Assembly: GCA_019633425.1 (NCBI GenBank)
Contig: WSUB01000136.1
Span: forward strand, 1 to 64,000
From: Tulasnella sp. 424
Lineage: Eukaryota; Basidiomycota; Agaricomycetes; Cantharellales; Tulasnellaceae
DNA length: 64,000 nt
Direction of reading: 5' to 3'
The notes below the pieces were generated by a model that saw nothing but the letters and a program-made list of their open reading frames with translations, did not search any database and was not told the DNA's origin. The position numbers and the translations under genes are program-made. The stretch's first letter is position 1. Each line of letters starts with the position of its first letter. Shown piece after piece: positions 57,666 to 64,000 of the stretch.

Positions 57666-58533
57666 GTGGTTGAAATGAGTTGAGGAGACCTAGGAGATTT
57701 AATGCATATAGTATTTAAAGTGGTGAGCTTGTTGATAGGATGTGGTTGTTGGCGATGCGACAGAGTCATCACAACAAACACAATCTTCCGCATTTCGAAG
57801 CTTTTCGAGCACCCTCGAGCTCCGGTTCCGACTGCGGGTTGCCTTCAGGCATGCCTCAACCAGTGAACGCCAGACAAACAAATAGAGGATACGTATAAAA
57901 TATACTAACCTGTCTCAGAAGGAGACTAACACCCGCGGATATCGATTTGGGACGACTCGGACTTGTGTCGATCACTTGTGTGGAAGTGAATCACTGCAAA
58001 AAGGAACAACGCGTCCGCCGCGCCGCGCCGCACACACGTGCCCCTTTCGCACCGCTTCTCGGCACCGACTTTATTTCGCATCATCCATCGAAAAAAATCT
58101 TCGTCGTGACGCTTATTCTTGCCGTCTCGAGCGAGCAGCGCTCGGAGAGGCGGAATCTCGAAACTAACTTTGTAAGACCGAAGTTTGACGAAGATAGAAG
58201 CTGAGCAGATATGCATTAGTGTTTGACTCAGTTGAGTCGGTTACGACGAAAGGACGTTTGCAAGTTTGACAAATGCCATGGCGTCTTTGCGGCCTGTCCG
58301 TCGATTTAGAGCCCACATGGGGACTGTATGCGACAAGAACAAAGGACCCCTCAAGCTGGTGGAGAAAGAACATTAATTGAATACAAAATTAGGGGGTAAG
58401 TATATAGTTTAATGATGCTATCGACCAGGATTGAAGTCCAGAGCGGACAGACTCGAGCTCTCCGCTGAGTTTGGATGGTCTACGACACGTTTATTGTGGT
58501 CCTCAACTACTGAATAATATAATAGAAGAGTCA
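57666..58533. other. Intergenic
   Basis: About 870 bp between kinase copies 2 and 3; no gene recognised. Confidence 0.45.
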
Positions 58534-60204
58534 TTACTTGTTGTCTTTTGTGGCGTCTGGTAGAGGCACGGACGTCACGGAGGGAACGGGCGTCTTGACC
58601 TCTGCATCCGGGTCCTTCTCGGCTTCAAGCTACGGAAACAGTGGACAAGGCGAAACGTCAACACTAGAGCAGCTCGAAATATACTAATAGCTGAGAGTTG
58701 ACTAACCTTCCGAAGAACGGTATCTATTGTCGGTCGTTCTGTCGCCTGTCCGCGCCAGCACTCCGTGAGTAGACCCCACAATGGGTCATCCTCGGGCAAG
58801 TTAGGATGTTCTTTGGGGACCGGGCTCTGGTCCATGCATGTCGCAACGATCCTTGCAGCGTCATTCTTCCTGTTCCAGAGAGGATCTAGCCCACTCATAG
58901 CCTGGTAGACGAGGGCAGCGACGGAGCATCAGTGAATCGAACGTCGGCAGAGTAGGAATGAGGCGTACGGCAAGAATTAGGCCACCAAACGCGTACACAT
59001 CTACAGCGGGTGTCGCGTTATTCCCCTCAAGCAGTTCCTTTGCCTGATATCCTGCCGTTCCTCCGACCCTGTTACCAGTAGTCGTCAAGCCGCTTGGTTT
59101 CCCAAGATCCAAAATGATCCTCGACAACCCAAAGTCGCAAAGGGCAGCTTCAAGATTGTCCTGTATGACAACATTTGCGGGCTTGATATCTCCGTGAACG
59201 ATACGTGGGGTCCGAGAATGCAGGTGCTCGAGACCACGCGCCGCGCCGCACAGCTATACGCGAGAAGTCAAGGCAGATACTCAGCTCAGTGGAATATAGG
59301 AGAAGAGGATGCAGTGCGTACCAGGTCAATTTTTTGTGCCCTGGTTAGCTCTGGATTATTGGTAATGTACCTCGTGAGGTTGCCGTGCTGGCACCATGGT
59401 GACACAAGCTTAAGCCCAGGGATTCCTTCAACTGTCCCATATCCAATGAACCGAAGGATGTTTGGATGATCGGCCGCTTTCCAGATAACCGCTTCTCGTT
59501 TGATTCTCTGGAACATGACTGATGAGCAACACTAAGTAACGTGTGTGTGCTTTAGTAGCACGTACCATGTGGAATCTGTCGTCGGCGGCTCCATCCGTAC
59601 ACCTAATGTCTTTAATAGCAACAATCGTCTTTGTTCCGTCTGTATTCTCCCATTCTCCAACGTAGACATCAGCGAACTGCCCACCATCTCCTTTCACTCT
59701 GATCGTGAGAGTACCGGGAAGTGGTGGGGGCAGTTGGCTGTCGAAAACCTGCCGACCCGGCTGAACCAGTGAATTAGTTTCTCCGCTGGGCGGTGGTAGT
59801 GAATCAACTGCCATTCCCGAGCCCGAAGAAGCGGTGGCCTATTGAATGGTCTGCGTTAACACTTTTCACTCGGAGAGAAAGCAGCAAAAGGACCTGTCCC
59901 TCCCCAGAAGTCCCCGGATCAGATTGACCGGCGCTCAGTGTCGCGCTGTCGTCCACGTTGAATGTTGGCAGATTGCTCGTGTTTGACGTAGGTCCAACCG
60001 CGAAATCGAATGTTGTTAGGGAACCTGCTATTGACGAGGGATCTGCTGTGCCAGGGGGCTGTTGGACAGAGCGTGTTAGCAGTAGTAACAGAAATCGAGG
60101 AGTCAGAGGACCTGGGTAGGTTTCCCCCCCTGAGCGGGTTCCGTTTCAGAGATATCCATGTTCTGCGATGTTGTGTCGTTTAGGTCGGTTGCCGATTGCT
60201 TCAT
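58534..60204 (-). CDS. TKL-type protein kinase (copy 3) with extended leader
   Basis: Model complement(join(58534..58629,58707..58901,58969..59253,59322..59507,59566..59838,59894..60058,60112..60204)), 430 aa. About 105 residues of Ser/Thr/Gln-rich leader in two extra exons, then the SLVQPGRQVFD box, glycine loop GDGGQFADVYVG (136-147), VAIK lysine 162, HGDIKPAN with D261, DFG at 279, GYQAKELLEG, FGGLILA, and a C-terminal acidic tail AEKDPDAEVKTPVP. Leader exons are all phase 0, so exon skipping would give shorter in-frame forms. An ATG inside the leader (MDISETEP) or at MAVDSLPP could also be used. Confidence 0.83.
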
Positions 60205-61095
60205 GGTGTTTGACCTGGGGTTCGGAAGAGAGTTGAACCTTTGGGACCGTTCAGCGCGTTTCCGGTGGTTGGTGGAAGTGGTCGTTGCAGAACAACCCCC
60301 CAGTCATCGTGACTATACACAATCATCCACATTCGGAATAGAGTTGCTGGACCCCTTTCAAACCTTTTGTTCGTGAGAGGAGTCGATTAGAAGTCAGCGC
60401 CGGTTATCGGATGAGTGAGGGTAGTAACGAGTTCGCCCCAGACACTTTCCAAGGCAAAGATCCTGTTCGGGAAGGAAACGCCATTGGCGTCACCGCTAGT
60501 GGTTTGAGTCTCCAATAGGGGTGCGGAACCGCCACCGGGACAAACACGGACGTTTAACCGATCAGTGAGCAGGACGTTTGCACCGCGGGCAGCTACCCTG
60601 AGTGTACAAGGTATAACGCATGTACCTTCTTTCCTTTGATGCCATACGTATATATGAATACGGCCAGCCCATACTTAGCGCCTTGGCGTTAGGAGAATCG
60701 GAGCGCTGACGAGAAGATTCGCACACATTCCAAATAGGGAAGACTATATGTTCCACTTGGCTGCTCTGCAGTCCGCAACCAAATTCATCTCGCACAACAG
60801 CGTGCACGAAAACCAACGGCTCATAAAGATCTCACATACTTTCGGAGATGTGCTTGACCACTGCAAGGCATGGTTCCTTACCCTCTCAGCAACCAGTCAA
60901 TGACTCTTTTAAGCAGCTTTCGCTCGGGGCAACCTGTCTTGCATCCTAATCCCGATTTGTCCATAACTGAACCTCCTCAGTCTTACTTCTAAGAAACAAT
61001 AACGGTGAATTATCTAGCTCTTGCCATTGTGTCAAGTGTAACCGACGACACCCTCCTACCAAACCGCGTACATTTCACCCAATACGGTCGCGTCA
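60205..61095. other. Intergenic
   Basis: About 890 bp without a recognised gene. Confidence 0.45.
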
Positions 61096-61687
61096 ATGAC
61101 CGCCTACTCCCTCCACCACGCGAAGAAACCGAACCGTGTCTCAATCGAGGAGGTTGAAGACTCCGACGATCAAGAACCGCCATCACGAACTCATTCTTGG
61201 GTTCAAGTACGTCCCGGCCCCTCTGTTCGTTCAGCTTGCCTTTGATTAACGTCGTGGCAGGCAGAGAGCGTTGTGTATGAGGTGCAGCGCGAATTTCTCG
61301 GTCCGGAAAGTGTGTTGGGGTCTCGCCATGCGCCCTTCCACTTGCAAGGGATCACGGCAGCCGAAATGGATGGATTCTTGGAAGTCGCCGACGCCCGGTA
61401 AGTTTGAGGACAGATTTCGATGTTCCCGTGCACTGCAAATACTCATATATTGCGTACAGTCTCACATCAGGTCCTCCGACCTTTACTTCCAACTGGCAAG
61501 TGCTGTTTTGGTAGCCGAATACCTTCACTTCGAGGCACTTCGCGCGTACGCTGTCCAGGAGCTCGAGAACGTCCTCGGAGAACTCGATCCAATTACCTGC
61601 ATAGAGGATGTAATGAAGTGTCACGACAAAGCTTGGGTGCTTCGACCGCTGTCTAGACTCTGCCTGACGAAGAAACCCTTCTCATGA
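61096..61687 (+). CDS. Divergent BTB-like protein, truncated by a stop
   Basis: Model join(61096..61206,61261..61397,61471..61687), 154 aa. Leader with acidic EEVEDSDDQE; BTB core exon shortened to 137 bp (AESVVYEVQREFLGPESVLG, AAEMDGFLEVADAR); back half AVLVAEYLHFEALRAYAVQE, LDPITCIEDVMKCHDKAW, RLCLTKKPFS. The stop TGA at 61685-61687 interrupts text that continues in frame beyond it as PESLRVSLPFAVAIYAIRRN, the expected next helix. So it is either a shortened protein or a recent nonsense mutant. Confidence 0.55.
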
Positions 61688-61809
61688 CCGGAATCCCTCA
61701 GAGTCTCTCTGCCTTTCGCTGTAGCCATATACGCGATACGGAGGAACTGGACGGGTTCCGTTCGTCTCTCAGCCGCAAATTTGTGTTGCGTGATGTTCCA
61801 GAGCCACCC

Positions 61810-62600
61810 ATGGAAACAGTCTTATGGGCTCGCGCACAGGAACTTATTAAAACGCATCCGGTTTTTACGTTTCTAGACGTCGATGATGTTGACGAAGTGG
61901 AGGATTCGAAGTGTGTCCTTGTCGAGAGATGTCTCTGTACGGAATATCGCCGGCGTCGCGTATTTCCTACTTTGTCAGTATACTTCTAACAAAGGAATAC
62001 GCTCGCTAAGCGACTTTTGAAGGTTGCAGGACGTTGCTACGAGGTCCTTCTCCACTATCTCCGTGGCGTGTCAAAGTTGAGGGAGCTCGCCAAGTCCAAT
62101 GAATGGGAAATTAGGCTGCCTCGAGAGGTTTCGGCCTCTGACTGGGAGACATACCTTAAGGTTCTTACCGCGCGGTCAGTCGCCTACAACATTTAATCTT
62201 CCTCCCGTCCTCACCATGGGGTTTCTGTTGTGACAGGCCATATGACGAACCTCAGTTCCATCTACCCTTCTCCAGCTGGATGGATACACTCTGACTCGCT
62301 GCAACCATAGGACATCATGACATGCAAAGATGCATCCTCGACCATCTTCGAAACGAATTCGCAGACGAAGATCCCGTTTCCTTAATCGAAGCGTCTCTCA
62401 TTGCCAATCTGCCCTGCGATTCGTGGGTGGAGCGTCAGTACAAACGCCTCGTTGAGCGGGTCAAACCTATTTCGCCTGAAGAAGGGCTTCGACTGGGTGC
62501 AGTTGCCGTCGTACAGATTGCGCTTCGTCGGGATGCGAGCCTATCGAAATGGGAGAGCACATGCTGTCTGCACGCGCCTCCATGCCGATGGAGAGCCTGA
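61810..62600 (+). pseudogene. Divergent BTB-like gene with in-frame stop
   Basis: Exons 61810..61977 and 62023..62174 read VLWARAQELIKTHPVFTFLD and VAGRCYEVLLHYLRGVSKLR to VLTAR with family splice phases. The third exon from 62237 reads DEPQFHLPFSSWMDTL, then TGA (62292-62294), then LAATIGHHDMQRCILDHLRN, DPVSLIEASLIANLPCDSW and KPISPEEGLRLGAVAVVQ in the same frame. A CGA to TGA change would explain the stop. Adjacent to, and similarly damaged as, the gene before it. Confidence 0.6.
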
Positions 62601-63202
62601 CCGCAGATACGGTACAAAATAAGGAGTGGATCGCACCTCTAACAAGTGGGTTTAATTTTCTGTATTTTAAGCGGTTATCGGTTTTGAAAATCGAAGCTGT
62701 AATATTCTCCATGACTTTAGGTATGCTGTCATCTCCAAAAATAAAAGTCAGGTGAAAACTTGTAACACATTGTCGAAATTCAGGAGCCCCATATACGTGA
62801 ATTATAGATACACCGGAGTCAGTCTCCAACGGATTTGTCTGGATATCTAGAGGGGATGATGTGACAATAAATAACCACAGGAAACTTCGGTACCACCGTA
62901 CTAGAGACTGCCTTAAGGATCAGGATCTTCGTCTCTGAGACTGTGGCCATGATTATCCATTAATCCTATCTCATAATGACGATTTCGGACCGGTGTAGTT
63001 TTGCCTTACGCTTTTATATCCAAATTCTTGCTAGTAGCCTGAGCCGGTTTCTTCGACACTCAGCCTTACCACGTTATACAGGCATCCCGATATCCGTCGC
63101 GCAGAACTCAGAACTCGATATACAAGATCAGTCAGGTGGTACAAACGCATCGATATTGTAGTTTTGTATATGTCTTCCATTACATGACAGTTAGTCAGTC
63201 AG
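62601..63202. other. Intergenic
   Basis: Convergent 3' regions; no gene recognised. Confidence 0.45.
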
Positions 63203-64000
63203 TCAATCAAACTTTAGGACATCTTCACGTTTAATTTGCTCGATAACACCCTCTGCCTGAGGCTGTTGGCTCAACAGCGCGCCGCATTGATAGCACTGCA
63301 GAGCCCTGTGACAGTTCGTGCAGACCGAAAGGATGGGACGTCGGGACTCTCGAATACGCCAAATGGCCGCTGCACGGCCTAGGCCCAAATGCTCGGCTTC
63401 CTCGTTCGTCAAGCCCGTCCCGCGCTCGCAGAGCACCTGGTAGGCCGGATGCAGCCATTCTTCGACCCTGCATTTTAACGAGGCGTCTATCCGGTCCAAT
63501 GGACTGGCATCCGAGATTGTCTGGTTGACGTGGCTGATGATGTCATTCCTGAGATCCTCAAAGTTCCACATCGTCGAGAGATGAAGTGCCGCAGCCCATT
63601 GCCGAAAGTCCAGCTTCGGATTGCCAGACAGGAATCTAGAAGCATTTGCACTTCAGAAGGCGAAAGGAATTCGGGCAAGAGCAGCCCTAGTATCACGTAC
63701 CGAGCGTCCAGCGCGTCAAGGAATGATGCCATCTCGAAAGCCGTAATGCCTCCGAGACCAATAGGTTTTTCATCAGATTTGCCTTCTCCTTCTGTTCCGA
63801 TGTGGCTTTCGTCAATCATATCACGGAAGTATTGTGACTCCCGGAGGCGTCGAACTGGAACATGAAACAAGGTGTCTTCGACCTACATAAAAGGACTCGA
63901 CCGCGGGGTTAGCCCGTTCTGGCCTCGCACTGCTGGTAAAAAGACTGACGAGAAACACCAAGTAGCTTGCATCACCGTACTTTGAGTGCTTGGTAGGCAT
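63203..64000 (-). CDS. BTB/POZ protein, Cys-pair subfamily (copy 4, partial)
   Basis: Exons complement(63203..63635, 63701..63882, 63950..64000), at least 221 aa. The first exon probably continues beyond the window: the ATG at the very edge gives MPTKHSKYGDASYLVFL, which aligns with the end of the longer leaders of relatives. BTB exon 182 bp (VEDTLFHVPVRRLRESQYFR, FEMASFLDALDAR). Back half QWAAALHLSTMWNFEDLRND, LDRIDASLKCRVEEWLHPAY. The tail carries C-T-N-C-H-R and C-Y-Q-C, ending EQIKREDVLKFD. On the opposite strand to the other Cys-pair genes. Confidence 0.8.

Noticed and set aside
61460..61687. Frameshift in the gene at 61096
   Set aside because: Using the later acceptor at 61470 instead of 61459 removes the apparent frameshift; only the TGA remains odd.

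Overview
The window is nuclear DNA of a filamentous basidiomycete, most likely an agaricomycete; the species cannot be named from it. The genes carry many short GT-AG introns (mostly 50-75 bp). Two conserved single-copy genes can be spliced completely by eye: TRS65 (TRAPPII subunit) and a microsomal NADH-cytochrome b5 reductase. The rest is an accessory landscape of tandemly expanded signalling families: BTB/POZ proteins, tyrosine-kinase-like (TKL) protein kinases, kinase-TPR fusions and TPR-MYND proteins. No tRNA, rRNA, transposase, CRISPR or bacterial feature was seen.

Layout. (1) 1-19.6 kb: a tandem segmental duplication with a unit of about 7.5 kb (starts at 1, 7501 and 15127). Each unit carries one minus-strand gene for a 670-residue kinase-TPR fusion. 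All three copies keep the same eight-exon structure with no frame break. The spacers contain a repeated minus-strand coding-like region that is frame-broken differently in each copy. (2) 19.9-22.2 kb: an intact TPR-MYND gene and a divergent BTB gene. (3) 22.4-27.4 kb: the housekeeping island, TRS65 (+) and CBR1-type reductase (-), convergent. (4) 27.5-39.8 kb: nine minus-strand BTB genes in a row, with an orphan first exon and a chimeric pseudogene marking the junction of a 2-kb tandem duplication. (5) 40.3-49.6 kb: five plus-strand BTB genes, a frameshifted TPR-MYND pseudogene and relics of both families. (6) 50.9-51.2 kb: a tiny dsRNA-binding-domain gene. (7) 53-60.2 kb: three intact TKL kinase genes and one decayed copy, all minus strand. 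(8) 61-64 kb: two damaged divergent BTB genes and a BTB gene cut by the window edge.

The BTB genes share one layout: a short disordered first exon, a second exon of 179, 182 or 188 bp (173 in the most divergent intact copy) holding the BTB core, and a third exon for the helical back half; the splice sites are phase 0 and then phase 2. Their C-termini separate two subfamilies: one with a conserved Cys-X3-Cys-Cys motif, and one with scattered Cys pairs and a DLAFP-like tail. By family knowledge BTB proteins often serve as cullin-3 substrate adaptors, and TPR, MYND and TKL modules as sensing or signalling parts. The region therefore looks like a fast-evolving receptor/signalling repertoire around two housekeeping genes. 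The joint function is inference; the gene structures and duplications are read directly from the sequence.
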